Shown: piece after piece, positions 20,180 to 28,795 of the stretch
Layout: every line of letters starts with the position of its first letter
Numbering within the stretch: position 1 is the first letter of the stretch
Source of the DNA: Streptococcus hyointestinalis
GTDB taxonomy: Bacteria > Bacillota > Bacilli > Lactobacillales > Streptococcaceae
NCBI RefSeq assembly: GCF_900459405.1
Contig: NZ_UHFN01000007.1
Span: forward strand, 372,001 to 436,000
DNA length: 64,000 nt
Direction: 5' to 3'
Position numbers and translations under genes: made by a program
The notes under the pieces: model-generated
The model's input: the letters and a program-made list of their open reading frames with translations, nothing else
The model's database searches: none
What the model was told of the DNA's origin: nothing

Positions 20180-20265
20180 GCGGAAATGGCGGAATTGGCA
20201 GACGCGCAGGACTAAGGATCCTGTGACCGCTTTAGGTCGTGAGGGTTCAAGTCCCTCTTTCCGCA
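20180..20265 (+). tRNA. tRNA-Leu (anticodon AAG)
   Basis: The acceptor arm GCGGAAA pairs with TTTCCGC and the discriminator is A. The anticodon stem-loop CAGGA-CTAAGGA-TCCTG places AAG at 20214-20216, reading CUU/CUC leucine codons. A long variable arm and a T arm with GGTTCAAGTCC are present. No CCA is encoded. Confidence 0.95.
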
Positions 20266-20269
20266 GACT

Positions 20270-20296
20270 AGTCGAGCAAGATGCTCGGCTTTTTTG
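20270..20296 (+). terminator. Terminator after tRNA-Leu
   Basis: AGTCGAGCA (20270-20278) pairs with TGCTCGGCT (20282-20290, one wobble) and is followed by TTTTTT. Confidence 0.85.
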
Positions 20297-20403
20297 TTGC
20301 TTAAAAGTGATAAATTTTTGTGCTATCTATCTAATGACTGAACGTAAGTATGAAAAATGTGATATAATATTAATAAAAATATCATAATCATATGGAGATT
20401 GTT

Positions 20404-21624
20404 ATGAAGACAGCAGGTAAAGACCAAGAGACATTAAATAGTATCGTTTTGTGTGGGGATAATAGCTACTCAGATAAGATGCTTGTGACCATAAAATCCA
20501 TCATGGCTCACAATAGAAACGTAGCCATCTATGTTATCAATACCGATATTCCGCAGGAGTGGTTTATCAGCATTCGAAAGAGATTACAGCTTCTTCATTC
20601 AGATATTATTGATGTCAAGATTGAAAAGCCTGACTGGGAGCACTTTAAAACAGCTTTTCACATCAATCAAACGGCCTTTTACCGCTATCTCATCCCTCAG
20701 TATGTTCCTGCGGACAAGGCTCTTTATCTGGATAGTGACTTAATTGTCACCAACGACATATCCCATCTTTTTAAGCTTGATATTGATGACTATTATATCG
20801 CAGCGGTTGAAAATAGGACCTTTAAAAAGGGATTTAATGCTGGTGTCATGTTGATTAATCTAAAAAAGTGGCGTGCTGAAAATATCACAGAAGAGCTTAT
20901 CCAGCTAACCTATAAAAAGCACGACGAAGTTGCAACAGCTGACCAAAGTATTATGAACATGCGCTTTGGTGCGAATTGGTATCGACTAAACCCTACCTAC
21001 AATTTTCAGATTGGTGCGGATAAAAACCTCATCTTTTACAAGCATTATGATCAAATTGCACCGCTACACAAATTGCCTGTGGTTCTTCATTACCTTATGG
21101 ACTATAAGCCATGGAATCACTACAATAAGGGACGTCTTCGGGACATTTGGTGGCAATATTATGACATGGACTGGTCTCAGATTATCGCTTATAATAGTGA
21201 CCATCTCAATCAAGAAAGAAGACTAGATGTTTTGATTGTGACTGCTACAGACCAGCTAGCTCATATCGAGGAATTGTTGAGCGCTCTACCTTATGTCAAT
21301 TTCCATATTTTCACATGGGTTGTCATGAGTGATAAAATGCTCAATCTACAGCGCTATGAAAATTGTAAACTCTATCCTGCCTCTATGCAGATTATCATGG
21401 AAGAGCTTTTTGATAGCTGTGATATCTTTTTGGGCATCAATCTGCCAAATGAAGTGGATCAGACGCTATCACAAATCAAAGCTATGGGAAAACCTATTTT
21501 TGCCTTCTCCAGCACCGCAAAAGATAAATTAGGCTATAGCCAAATTTTTGACTCTGTAGAAGAGATGGCAAGCACCATCGATAGTTTCAAAACGATTGAC
21601 TACTACATTTACGATCCCCACTAA
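20404..21624 (+). CDS. Family 8 glycosyltransferase with C-terminal extension
   Basis: The first 270 residues form a GT8 domain that transfers a sugar from a nucleotide-sugar. The metal-binding DxD is D110-S-D112 in ALYLDSDLIV, and the GT8 motif FNAGVMLINLKKWR follows at about 144. The second part (about 275-406) is a separate domain without motifs I recognise. Acceptor and sugar are unknown. Of two in-frame ATGs, 20404 is preferred, since GGAG lies 6 nt before it and overlaps the other start at 20392. The gene ends at a terminator that carries a mini-element. Confidence 0.85.
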   Translation: MKTAGKDQETLNSIVLCGDNSYSDKMLVTIKSIMAHNRNVAIYVINTDIPQEWFISIRKRLQLLHSDIIDVKIEKPDWEHFKTAFHINQTAFYRYLIPQYVPADKALYLDSDLIVTNDISHLFKLDIDDYYIAAVENRTFKKGFNAGVMLINLKKWRAENITEELIQLTYKKHDEVATADQSIMNMRFGANWYRLNPTYNFQIGADKNLIFYKHYDQIAPLHKLPVVLHYLMDYKPWNHYNKGRLRDIWWQYYDMDWSQIIAYNSDHLNQERRLDVLIVTATDQLAHIEELLSALPYVNFHIFTWVVMSDKMLNLQRYENCKLYPASMQIIMEELFDSCDIFLGINLPNEVDQTLSQIKAMGKPIFAFSSTAKDKLGYSQIFDSVEEMASTIDSFKTIDYYIYDPH

Positions 21625-21636
21625 GACTGTAAAATA

Positions 21637-21716
21637 AAAAAGCCACGATTGTACTGACCCCCAAAAGTTGGACAGAAAAAATCTAACTTTTGGGGGTCAG
21701 TACAGATGTGGCTTTT
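21637..21716. terminator. Bidirectional terminator split by a mini-element
   Basis: AAAAAGCCAC (21637-21646) and GTGGCTTTT (21708-21716) are the arms of a terminator between the convergent glycosyltransferase and aspartokinase genes. The 55-bp palindrome at 21650-21704 sits in the loop. Because that insert is itself a perfect hairpin, the composite may still terminate. Confidence 0.75.
21650..21704. mobile_element. 55-bp palindromic mini-element (IS3-like ends) with 3-bp target duplication
   Basis: The arms TGTACTGACCCCCAAAAGTT (21650-21669) and its exact complement (21685-21704) surround a 15-nt centre. The direct repeats GAT (21647-21649 and 21705-21707) flank it. The TG start, the 3-bp duplication and the GACCCCCAAAAGTTGGAC sequence resemble the ends of IS3/IS150-type elements, from general knowledge. 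There is no coding capacity, so movement would need a transposase in trans. Confidence 0.7.
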
Positions 21717-21719
21717 CAT

Positions 21720-23069
21720 TTACTTAAAGAAAGCGTCGTAAAGGGCACGAACTGCCTTTTTCTCATCTTCGCTGTTGATAACGAACATGATAGATACCTC
21801 GCTTGAGCCTTGTGAAATCATGGTCAAGTTGATGTGGTTGTCAGAGAGTGCCTTGGTGGCTGTTGACATGACACCGACTTGGCTTTTCATGTTTTCGCCG
21901 ACAATCATGATGATAGAGAGGTCGTGTTGGATGTCAATGTGATCCACTTCGAGTTTGCGAGTGAGCTGCGTGATGATTTCTTGCTCCTTGATAGGAGTCA
22001 ATTCACGGTCACGAAGAACGATAGACATGTCATCGATACCTGTTGGCATGTGCTCAAAGCGGATATTGAGGTCTTCGAGGATTTGAAGAACCTTACGTCC
22101 AAAGCCGACCTCTCTATTCATGAGGTATTTGGACATATTGATGCTGACAAAGTGGTCATCTCCAGCTATACCAATGACCGGGATATCCTTTCCAGTGTGC
22201 TCAATGACAATCTTGGTTCCTGGGTGGTCTGGATTGTTGGTGTTTTTGATGACAAGAGGGACTTTCCCACGATAAGCAGGTATAAGCGCCTCGTCATGAA
22301 GCACTGAAAAGCCAGCATAAGCAAGCTCACGCATTTCCTTATAAGTTAACTCAGGAATAGAGTGTGGGTTGTCAATGACCCCAGGGTGAGCGGCAAAGAT
22401 ACCGTTGACATCTGTAAAGTTTTCGTAGAGGTCTGCTTTGACACCAGCTGCTACGATAGAGCCTGTAATATCAGAACCGCCACGAGAGAAGGTACAAATC
22501 TCATCGTCAACGGTCACTCCGAAAAATCCAGGAATGACAAGCACATCATTGTACTCACGCAGGTTTTCCAGTTTATCATAGCTGCTAGGGAGAATGCGGG
22601 CATTGCCAGGCTCGCTAGAGACGATGATACCTGCTTCTTTAGGGTGAATGTACTGAGCAGGCACGTCATTTTGGCTGAAAAATTCAGCAATCAACTTGGC
22701 ATTGTTGTCCTCGCCAGCTGCTAAGAAAGTATCGTACAAAAAGCGGTTATTATCAATAGGAAGGGTAGCAAGATCCTTGATAGCTTTTGCGATTTTGTCT
22801 AAAATAGCAGAGCCAAGGCTCAATTCCTCGATAATAGCACGGTAGCGCTCAATAATCCACTCTTGATCAGCAGTGACGTCGTTACCTGCCTTATAGTTTT
22901 GATAATATTTAATCAAAGCGTCTGTGACCTTGGTATCTTCAGCCGTGCGCTTTCCAGGGGCTGAGACGACGACAAAGCGGCGTTCATAGTCGGCTTTGAT
23001 GATATCTAAGACTTTACAGAGTTGTGTTGCAGAGGCGAGTGAGCTGCCTCCAAATTTTGTAACTTTCAT
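21720..23069 (-). CDS. Aspartate kinase
   Basis: This 449-residue enzyme phosphorylates aspartate, the first step to lysine, threonine and methionine and to diaminopimelate of the cell wall. The N-terminal kinase domain starts MKVTKFGGSSLA. Further landmarks are VVSAPGKR, FSRGGSDITGSI and FTDVNGIFAAHP. Two ACT regulatory domains make up the last 150 residues (VSINMSKYLMNREVGFG and MISQGSSEVSIMFV), so feedback by an amino acid is likely. AAGGATG precedes ATG by 6 nt. No other biosynthetic gene of the pathway is beside it. Confidence 0.94.
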   Translation of the reverse strand: MKVTKFGGSSLASATQLCKVLDIIKADYERRFVVVSAPGKRTAEDTKVTDALIKYYQNYKAGNDVTADQEWIIERYRAIIEELSLGSAILDKIAKAIKDLATLPIDNNRFLYDTFLAAGEDNNAKLIAEFFSQNDVPAQYIHPKEAGIIVSSEPGNARILPSSYDKLENLREYNDVLVIPGFFGVTVDDEICTFSRGGSDITGSIVAAGVKADLYENFTDVNGIFAAHPGVIDNPHSIPELTYKEMRELAYAGFSVLHDEALIPAYRGKVPLVIKNTNNPDHPGTKIVIEHTGKDIPVIGIAGDDHFVSINMSKYLMNREVGFGRKVLQILEDLNIRFEHMPTGIDDMSIVLRDRELTPIKEQEIITQLTRKLEVDHIDIQHDLSIIMIVGENMKSQVGVMSTATKALSDNHINLTMISQGSSEVSIMFVINSEDEKKAVRALYDAFFK

Positions 23070-23150
23070 GAAAACATCCTTTATTGCGTTTTGTCTAAAT
23101 TATAGCAAAATTCAGACAATGTGTCAGTAGTTTTTCAAAGAAAATGATAG

Positions 23151-23156
23151 TATAAT
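23151..23156 (+). promoter_or_regulatory. -10 element of the HAD gene, leaderless arrangement
   Basis: TATAAT lies 6 nt before the ATG at 23163. No clear -35. Confidence 0.6.
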
Positions 23157-23162
23157 AGAGCT

Positions 23163-23804
23163 ATGATGAATTTTAAAGCGATAATTTTTGATATGGATGG
23201 CGTTTTGTTTGACACCGAGAGTTTTTATTATCGGCGTCGTGAGGTGTTTTTAAATGACCGTGGCATTTCCATCAAGCACCTGCCACCAAGTTTCTTTATT
23301 GGTGGCAATATGAAGCAGGTCTGGCAGCATATACTGCGTGATGACTATGATAAGTGGGATGTGGATAAGCTGCAAAAGGACTATACTGCCTACAAGGATA
23401 AGCACCCTCTGCCTTATCCTAGTCTTGTCTTTGATGACACCGTGTCTGTGATTGAGGCTTTAGATAAAAAAGGCATTGCGCTTGGGCTTGCGTCAAGTTC
23501 GACCAAGTCGGATATTTTAAAGGCGCTGGATTCGATGAATATAAGATCTTACTTTAAGGTTATTTTATCTGGGGAGGAATTTGTAGAAAGTAAGCCTGAT
23601 CCAGCCATCTATGAGGAGGCAGCACGCCAAATTTGCTGTCCAAAAGAGGACATTTTAGTGGTCGAGGATAGCGAAAAAGGTATCGCAGCGGGAGTGGCTG
23701 CTGGGCTAACCACATGGGCAGTCAAGGATACACGATTCGGTATGGACCAGTCACAAGCAGCAGGTTTTATCCATCGTTTGAGTGATTTGTTGGAAAAAGA
23801 TTAG
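23163..23804 (+). CDS. HAD-family phosphatase (beta-phosphoglucomutase-like)
   Basis: This is a 213-residue haloacid dehalogenase hydrolase. Motif I is FDMDGVLFDTE with nucleophile D10 and acid D12, motif II is LASSST, motif III is the lysine in ESKPDPAIY, and motif IV is VVEDSEKG. The four-helix cap lies after motif I, as in the beta-phosphoglucomutase group. The substrate, probably a sugar phosphate, is unknown. The ATG at 23163 (or 23166) has no Shine-Dalgarno and lies beside the -10. Confidence 0.88.
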   Translation: MMNFKAIIFDMDGVLFDTESFYYRRREVFLNDRGISIKHLPPSFFIGGNMKQVWQHILRDDYDKWDVDKLQKDYTAYKDKHPLPYPSLVFDDTVSVIEALDKKGIALGLASSSTKSDILKALDSMNIRSYFKVILSGEEFVESKPDPAIYEEAARQICCPKEDILVVEDSEKGIAAGVAAGLTTWAVKDTRFGMDQSQAAGFIHRLSDLLEKD

Positions 23805-23826
23805 ACAGATTGTCTAATCTTTTTTA
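23795..23826 (+). terminator. Terminator after the HAD gene
   Basis: AAAAGATTAGACA pairs with TGTCTAATCTTTT and is followed by T residues. The stop codon of the gene lies in the first arm. Confidence 0.85.
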
Positions 23827-23879
23827 CTTTGCTCCATAAAATAGCTTGAACTATCAAATTAAAAAATTCTTAAAATAAC

Positions 23880-23909
23880 TTGATTTTAAGCCGTAGTTTA
23901 TGCTAGAAT
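23880..23909 (+). promoter_or_regulatory. Promoter of fabM
   Basis: TTGATT (23880-23885), 18-bp spacer, TAGAAT (23904-23909) preceded by TGC. Confidence 0.6.
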
Positions 23910-23925
23910 AGTTTTGTTTTTGAAT

Positions 23926-23941
23926 AGTTTGATTATCAAAT
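23926..23941. promoter_or_regulatory. FabT operator upstream of fabM
   Basis: AGTTTGATTATCAAAT fits the FabT palindrome (A-n-TTTGA-n-n-n-TCAAA-n-T type). It lies about 10-25 bp downstream of the expected start site, so a bound repressor would block fabM transcription. Confidence 0.75.
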
Positions 23942-23967
23942 GAAAAGCATAGAGAAAAGGAGACATG

Positions 23968-24759
23968 ATGTCTTTTAAATATATTACCTATGATGTGGAG
24001 GATGAGGTCGCTAGACTAACGCTTAATCGTCCAGAAGTGTCAAACGGCTTTAATATCCCTATTTGCGAAGAAATCTTATCTGCTCTTGATATGGCAGCAA
24101 ATGATGAAGCAGTGCGTATCCTTACGTTTGCTGCCAATGGGAAAGTTTTCTCAGTAGGAGGCGACTTGGTTGAGATGGAGCGTGCTGTTGCGGCAGACGA
24201 CGTTCAATCACTTGTTCGAATCGCTGAGTTGGTCAATGACATTTCCTTTGCCATCAAGAAGTTGCCAAAGCCTGTTATCATGCTAACAGACGGTGCTGTG
24301 GCAGGTGCAGCAGCTAATATGGCAGTGGCTTGTGATTTTGTCATTGCCTCTGACAAGACCAAGTTCATCCAAGCTTTTGTGGGCGTTGGTTTGGCGCCTG
24401 ATGCAGGTGGTTTGTACCTCTTAGCAAAAGCTATTGGCGTTAATCGTGCCACTCATCTTGCCATGACAGGAGAAGGGCTAAAAGCTGATAAAGCTCTTGA
24501 ATACGGCATTGTCTACAAGGTTTGTGAGTCTGAAAAGTTAGAGAAAGCAGCGCAGCAACTCATCAAAAAGTTGAAGCGCAGCTCAGTCAACTCCTTTAAA
24601 GCCATCAAAGAAATGGTTTGGCAAAGTTCTTTTACCGACTGGGAGGCTTATGCGAAGCTAGAGCTCGATTTGCAAAACTCCTTAGCCTTTACCGACGACT
24701 TTAAGGAAGGTGTGCGTGCCTACACCGAAAAACGTCGTCCTCAGTTTAAGGGAAAATAA
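23968..24759 (+). CDS. fabM: Trans-2-decenoyl-ACP isomerase
   Basis: FabM isomerises trans-2-decenoyl-ACP to the cis-3 form, the branch point that gives streptococci unsaturated fatty acids. It is a 263-residue crotonase-fold enzyme with [15 protein letters not shown] near the N-terminus, the oxyanion-hole segment [13 protein letters not shown] and the helix [17 protein letters not shown]. Of two adjacent ATGs the second (23968) is preferred, as AAGGAG is 5 nt from it but 2 nt from 23965. It is transcribed ahead of fabT and has its own FabT operator. Confidence 0.92.
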   Translation: MSFKYITYDVEDEVARLTLNRPEVSNGFNIPICEEILSALDMAANDEAVRILTFAANGKVFSVGGDLVEMERAVAADDVQSLVRIAELVNDISFAIKKLPKPVIMLTDGAVAGAAANMAVACDFVIASDKTKFIQAFVGVGLAPDAGGLYLLAKAIGVNRATHLAMTGEGLKADKALEYGIVYKVCESEKLEKAAQQLIKKLKRSSVNSFKAIKEMVWQSSFTDWEAYAKLELDLQNSLAFTDDFKEGVRAYTEKRRPQFKGK

Positions 24760-24806
24760 AAGAAAGCCATTCTTTGAAAGACTTGCAAAAAAGCGTGACT
24801 TTTGTT

Positions 24807-24827
24807 AAACTTTGATAGTCAAAGTTT
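24807..24827. promoter_or_regulatory. FabT operator upstream of fabT
   Basis: The perfect palindrome AAACTTTGA-TAG-TCAAAGTTT lies 21 bp before the fabT start codon, suggesting autoregulation of fabT and the downstream fab genes. Confidence 0.8.
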
Positions 24828-24848
24828 TATGTAAAGGAGTGAGGGAAC

Positions 24849-25283
24849 TTGGATTATAGTCAAATCAATGCTTATCTCGTAGATATTTTCAATAAGGTTT
24901 TAGTCATCGAGGAAATGAGCTTGAAAACAAGCCGGTTTAGTGACATTTCGCTAAAAGAAATGCACACGATTGAAATTATTGGTAAGGATGATAAAGTGAC
25001 TCCAAGTGACATCGCTCGTGCGCAGATGATCACACTAGGAACAGTAACAGCAAGTCTGAATAAGCTTGAAGCTAAAGGCTATATTGAGCGCAGGCGTTCA
25101 CAGTCTGATCGTAGGGTTGTTTATCTGAGTTTGACGAAAAAAGGGCGTTTGGTTGATCGGTTGCATAGCAAATTCCATAAGCGTTTGGTTGATCAAATTG
25201 TCGAGGATTTTGACGAAACAGATGTTAAAGCTCTGACCAAGGGGTTGAGCAATTTACATCAATTTTTAGAGGAGCTCGTCTAA
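24849..25283 (+). CDS. fabT: Fatty-acid biosynthesis repressor FabT (MarR family)
   Basis: This 144-residue dimeric repressor of the fab genes binds DNA more tightly with long-chain acyl-ACP. The winged helix-turn-helix spans about residues 35-105 with [20 protein letters not shown] and the wing [16 protein letters not shown]. The TTG start at 24849 is used, 9 nt after AAGGAG and just after GAGGG; it gives the family N-terminus [10 protein letters not shown]. The fabH ATG overlaps the stop codon. Palindromes at 23926, 24807 and 26685 are its likely targets. Confidence 0.93.
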   Translation: MDYSQINAYLVDIFNKVLVIEEMSLKTSRFSDISLKEMHTIEIIGKDDKVTPSDIARAQMITLGTVTASLNKLEAKGYIERRRSQSDRRVVYLSLTKKGRLVDRLHSKFHKRLVDQIVEDFDETDVKALTKGLSNLHQFLEELV

Positions 25284-26257
25284 TGAGATATGCAAAGATT
25301 AGTCAAGTGGCGCATTATGTGCCCTCACAGGTCATTACAAATGATGATTTATCACAGATAATGGATACGAGTGATGAGTGGATTTCAAGCCGTACAGGCA
25401 TTAAAAATCGCCATATCACAAAAGATGAATCAACAGCTGATTTAGCGAGTCAAGTAGCCAAACAATTGCTTGAAAAAGCTTCTCTTGAGGCTAGTAGCAT
25501 TGATTTTATTATCGTAGCGACAGTGACGCCAGACAGTATGATGCCATCAACCGCAGCCAAGGTTCAAGCAGCTATCGGTGCGACAAATGCTTTTGTCTTT
25601 GATTTGACAGCGGCGTGTAGTGGCTTTGTATTTGCCTTATCAACGGCTGAAAAGTTTATCCAGTCTGGGCTTTACCAAAAGGGTTTGGTGATTGGTGCTG
25701 AGACTTTTTCTAAGACCATTGACTGGAGCGACCGCAGAACGGCAGTGCTGTTTGGTGATGGTGCTGGTGGGGTTTTGCTTGAAGCGTCTGATAAAGCACA
25801 CTTTTTAGCAGAGTCTCTGCATTCAGACGGAAGCAGAGGAGATGGGCTCACCTCGGGTGTTGTCGGTCTTAACTCACCATTTTCAGTGGTTGAGGACAAT
25901 CTTCCTTATGTGACTATGGATGGGCGTGCTATTTTTGACTTTACCATCCGTGATGTGTCAAAAAGTATTGCAGAGCTCATTGAGAGATCAAGCTTTACAG
26001 CAGATAGCATTGACTATCTCCTGCTTCATCAGGCTAATATCCGTATCCTAGACAAGATGGCTAAGAAAATCGGTGTTGATAGAGAGAAGTTTTTAGCCAA
26101 TATGATGGAGTATGGTAACACCTGTGCCGCAAGTATCCCGATATTATTATCCGAGTCGGTAGACAATGGCACTATTAGATTAGACGGCAGCCAAACAATT
26201 TTACTATCAGGTTTTGGTGGAGGATTGACATGGGGCAGTCTAATTGTTAAAATTTAG
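25283..26257 (+). CDS. fabH: 3-oxoacyl-ACP synthase III
   Basis: FabH condenses acetyl-CoA with malonyl-ACP and starts fatty-acid elongation. It is 324 residues long. The nucleophile is C112 in [13 protein letters not shown], the histidine is in [10 protein letters not shown] and the asparagine in [10 protein letters not shown]. Substrate-binding loops [14 protein letters not shown] and [11 protein letters not shown] are present. Its ATG overlaps the fabT stop by one base, so the two are translationally linked. Confidence 0.96.
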   Translation: MRYAKISQVAHYVPSQVITNDDLSQIMDTSDEWISSRTGIKNRHITKDESTADLASQVAKQLLEKASLEASSIDFIIVATVTPDSMMPSTAAKVQAAIGATNAFVFDLTAACSGFVFALSTAEKFIQSGLYQKGLVIGAETFSKTIDWSDRRTAVLFGDGAGGVLLEASDKAHFLAESLHSDGSRGDGLTSGVVGLNSPFSVVEDNLPYVTMDGRAIFDFTIRDVSKSIAELIERSSFTADSIDYLLLHQANIRILDKMAKKIGVDREKFLANMMEYGNTCAASIPILLSESVDNGTIRLDGSQTILLSGFGGGLTWGSLIVKI

Positions 26258-26342
26258 GTATATTGTGCATAAGCACAGTTATATAGACTTTAGCTAGTTG
26301 TTAGCTAATCAATCACATTATTTATTTAAAAGGAGCTATATC

Positions 26343-26567
26343 ATGGCAGTATTTGAAAAAGTACAAGAAATTATCGTTGAAGAACTTGGTAAAGAGACAG
26401 ATGAAGTGACAATGGAAACAACTTTTGATGATCTTGACGCAGACTCACTTGATGTTTTCCAAGTAATCTCTGAAATCGAAGATGAATTCGACATCCAAAT
26501 CGAAACTGAAGAAGGTCTTAACACAGTTGGTGACTTGGTTGCTTACGTTGAAGAAAAAACAAAATAA
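26343..26567 (+). CDS. acpP: Acyl carrier protein
   Basis: This 74-residue acidic carrier holds growing acyl chains on a phosphopantetheine arm. The attachment site is S35 in the motif [18 protein letters not shown]. The start at 26343 follows AAAAGGAG by 8 nt; an upstream extension of the frame from 26298 lacks homology. It is followed by two hairpins without a T run that may lift acpP levels over the rest of the operon. Confidence 0.95.
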   Translation: MAVFEKVQEIIVEELGKETDEVTMETTFDDLDADSLDVFQVISEIEDEFDIQIETEEGLNTVGDLVAYVEEKTK

Positions 26568-26598
26568 AGACTAGCAACTAACGCAGATGCTTTTTAGT

Positions 26599-26668
26599 GC
26601 ATGGTGGTTGCAATAGCATAAAAACCATGCAGGAGTGGACAGCAAGCACAAAGGCTTGTGTTCGCTCC
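26599..26668 (+). promoter_or_regulatory. Tandem RNA hairpins behind acpP
   Basis: GCATGGT (26599-26605) pairs with ACCATGC (26624-26630). The second hairpin, 26632-26668, pairs GGAGTGGACA with TGTTCGCTCC (with wobbles) and CAAGC with GCTTG. No T tract follows, so these look like stabilisers or processing sites rather than intrinsic terminators. Together with the next two entries they account for the 275-nt acpP-fabK gap. Confidence 0.55.
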
Positions 26669-26684
26669 TTATTAGTAGCTAGAT

Positions 26685-26700
26685 AGTTTGACCTTCAAAT
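26685..26700. promoter_or_regulatory. FabT operator upstream of fabK
   Basis: AGTTTGACCTTCAAAT matches the FabT palindrome. It lies upstream of a possible -35 (TTGACA, 26730-26735). Confidence 0.7.
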
Positions 26701-26760
26701 TATAAAGGTCACATTTTTATCAAATTCTATTGACAAGCGCTTTAGTAATATAGAGCTAGA

Positions 26761-26820
26761 TAAGCGATTAAAGGTGGAATAGAACGCTTCTAGCGTTTTG
26801 TTTCCGCTTTAGTCGCTTAG
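26761..26820 (+). promoter_or_regulatory. Long stem-loop in the fabK leader
   Basis: The 5' arm begins TAAGCGATTAAAG and ends GAACGC; the 3' arm begins GCGTTTTG and ends CTTTAGTCGCTTA. About 23 of 27 positions pair, with one bulge, around the loop TTCTA. It ends 22 nt before the fabK start and has no T run. The function is unknown. Confidence 0.5.
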
Positions 26821-26842
26821 CCAAGATTTAGAAAGTGTAGAT

Positions 26843-27802
26843 ATGAAAAGTCGTATTACAGAATTATTAAACATTAAATATCCTATTTTTCAAGGTGGTA
26901 TGGCATGGGTTGCTGATGGTGATTTGGCGGCTGCCGTATCAAAAGCAGGTGGTTTAGGTATTATCGGTGGTGGTAATGCTCCTAAAGAAGTTGTCAAGGC
27001 TAATATTGATAAGATTAAAGCCGTGACAGACAAACCTTTTGGGGTTAATATCATGCTTCTCTCACCATTTGTCGAAGACATTGTTGACCTTGTCATTGAA
27101 GAAGGGGTCAAAGTTGTCACAACTGGTGCAGGTAATCCAGGAAAATATATGGACCGTTTCCACGAAGCAGGGATTACTGTTATCCCAGTGGTTCCAAGTG
27201 TCGCTCTTGCTCGTCGTATGGAAAAAATGGGAGCTGACGCTGTCATTGCTGAAGGTATGGAAGCAGGAGGTCACATTGGTAAGTTGACCACTATGACACT
27301 TGTGCGCCAAGTGGTGGACGCGGTGTCTATTCCTGTTATTGCAGCTGGTGGTATTGCTGACGGACGAGGTGCTGCAGCAGGCTTTATGTTGGGAGCTGAA
27401 GCTATCCAAGTCGGTACTCGCTTTGTCGTCGCTAAAGAGTCTAATGCTCACCCTAACTTTAAGGCAAAAATCTTAAAAGCAAAAGACATCGATACGGTAG
27501 TGTCTGCACAAGTTGTTGGACACCCTGTACGTGCTCTTAAAAATAAATTGGCAACAGCCTATGCTAAGGCTGAAAAAGATTTCTTGGCTGGTAAAATCAC
27601 CCAAGCAGAAATCGAAGAACTCGGCGCTGGTGCACTCCGTAATGCCGTTGTTGATGGTGATGTCGACTATGGTTCTGTGATGGCAGGTCAAATTGCAGGT
27701 TTTGTTAGCAAAGAAGAAACCTGTGAAGAGATTTTAAAAGACCTCTACTACGGCGCCCGTGATGTTATCCTAGAAGAAGCTAAACGCTGGGAAGAAGATT
27801 AA
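26843..27802 (+). CDS. fabK: Enoyl-ACP reductase II (FMN-dependent)
   Basis: FabK performs the last reduction of each elongation cycle and replaces FabI in streptococci, which explains triclosan tolerance in this group. It is 319 residues with a TIM-barrel fold of the nitronate monooxygenase family. Visible are YPIFQGGMAWVADGDLAAAVSKAGG-type opening segments, the FMN-binding AEGMEAGGHIG and PVIAAGGIADGRG, and GAEAIQVGTRF. Only a weak ribosome site (AGAAAGTG) precedes ATG. Confidence 0.95.
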   Translation: MKSRITELLNIKYPIFQGGMAWVADGDLAAAVSKAGGLGIIGGGNAPKEVVKANIDKIKAVTDKPFGVNIMLLSPFVEDIVDLVIEEGVKVVTTGAGNPGKYMDRFHEAGITVIPVVPSVALARRMEKMGADAVIAEGMEAGGHIGKLTTMTLVRQVVDAVSIPVIAAGGIADGRGAAAGFMLGAEAIQVGTRFVVAKESNAHPNFKAKILKAKDIDTVVSAQVVGHPVRALKNKLATAYAKAEKDFLAGKITQAEIEELGAGALRNAVVDGDVDYGSVMAGQIAGFVSKEETCEEILKDLYYGARDVILEEAKRWEED

Positions 27803-27863
27803 TACTTCTTTTGAGCTCAACAAAAAAACACTCTCTAACTGATCTTAGAGAATGGAGGACAAA

Positions 27864-28784
27864 ATGACGAAAACCGCATTCTTATTTGCAGGTCAAGGTG
27901 CCCAAAGTCTTGGAATGGCGCGTGATCTCTATGAGACCTACCCGATTGTACAAGAAACTTTTAATCAAGCAAGTCAGGTTTTAGGCTATGATGTGCGCAA
28001 GTTGATTGACGAAGATGAGGAAAAACTCAATCAAACCCGCTACACCCAACCTGCTATTTTAACAACTTCTGTTGCGATTTATCGCTTGCTTCTTGAAAAA
28101 GGAATTACCGCAGATATGGTTGCTGGTCTTTCCTTGGGCGAGTACTCAGCTCTAGTAGCTTCTGGTGCACTTGATTTTGAGAGTGCTTTGGCACTTGTCG
28201 CAAAGCGTGGTGAATACATGGAGTCAGCTGCTCCGTGTGGTAGTGGTAAGATGGTCGCTGTCCTCAATACACCAGTGGATACGATTGAGGAGGCATGTAA
28301 GAAAGCCTCTAGAGAGGGTATCGTCTCTCTAGCCAACTACAATACACCGACACAAATCGTTATCGGTGGCGAAGTTGCAGCAGTTGATACAGCTGTTGAA
28401 TACTTAAAAGAAGCTGGCGCTAAGCGCCTTGTCCCACTAAAGGTATCTGGTCCCTTCCACACGGCTTTATTAAAGCCTGCTAGTGACAAGTTAGCTAAAG
28501 AGCTTGAGGCAGTTACTTTTGAGGACTTTAAGTTGCCACTCATTGGCAATACAAAAGCACGTGTCATGGAAAAAAGTGAGATTAAGACTTTACTAGCTCG
28601 TCAAGTCATGGAGCCGGTGCGTTTTTATGAGTCGATTGACACGATGGTTTCACTGGGAATGACAAATGTGATTGAGATTGGTCCAGGTAAGGTGTTAGCT
28701 GGTTTCTTGAAAAAAATTGATAAGACAATTCCAAGTGTTTCTGTCTACGACAAGGCTAGCTTGGAAGAACTACTTGCGAGATAG
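27864..28784 (+). CDS. fabD: Malonyl-CoA:ACP transacylase
   Basis: FabD loads malonate from CoA onto acyl carrier protein. It is 306 residues; the active-site serine is S90 in AGLSLGEYSALVASG and the histidine lies in VSGPFHTALLKPA. It starts with the family sequence TKTAFLFAGQGAQ. The start at 27864 is preferred over ATG 27852, because the Shine-Dalgarno GGAGG (27854-27858) overlaps the earlier ATG and lies 5 nt before the later one. A weak hairpin (CTCTCTAA/TTAGAGA) precedes it. Confidence 0.94.
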   Translation: MTKTAFLFAGQGAQSLGMARDLYETYPIVQETFNQASQVLGYDVRKLIDEDEEKLNQTRYTQPAILTTSVAIYRLLLEKGITADMVAGLSLGEYSALVASGALDFESALALVAKRGEYMESAAPCGSGKMVAVLNTPVDTIEEACKKASREGIVSLANYNTPTQIVIGGEVAAVDTAVEYLKEAGAKRLVPLKVSGPFHTALLKPASDKLAKELEAVTFEDFKLPLIGNTKARVMEKSEIKTLLARQVMEPVRFYESIDTMVSLGMTNVIEIGPGKVLAGFLKKIDKTIPSVSVYDKASLEELLAR

Positions 28785-28795
28785 GAGGCAATAAT

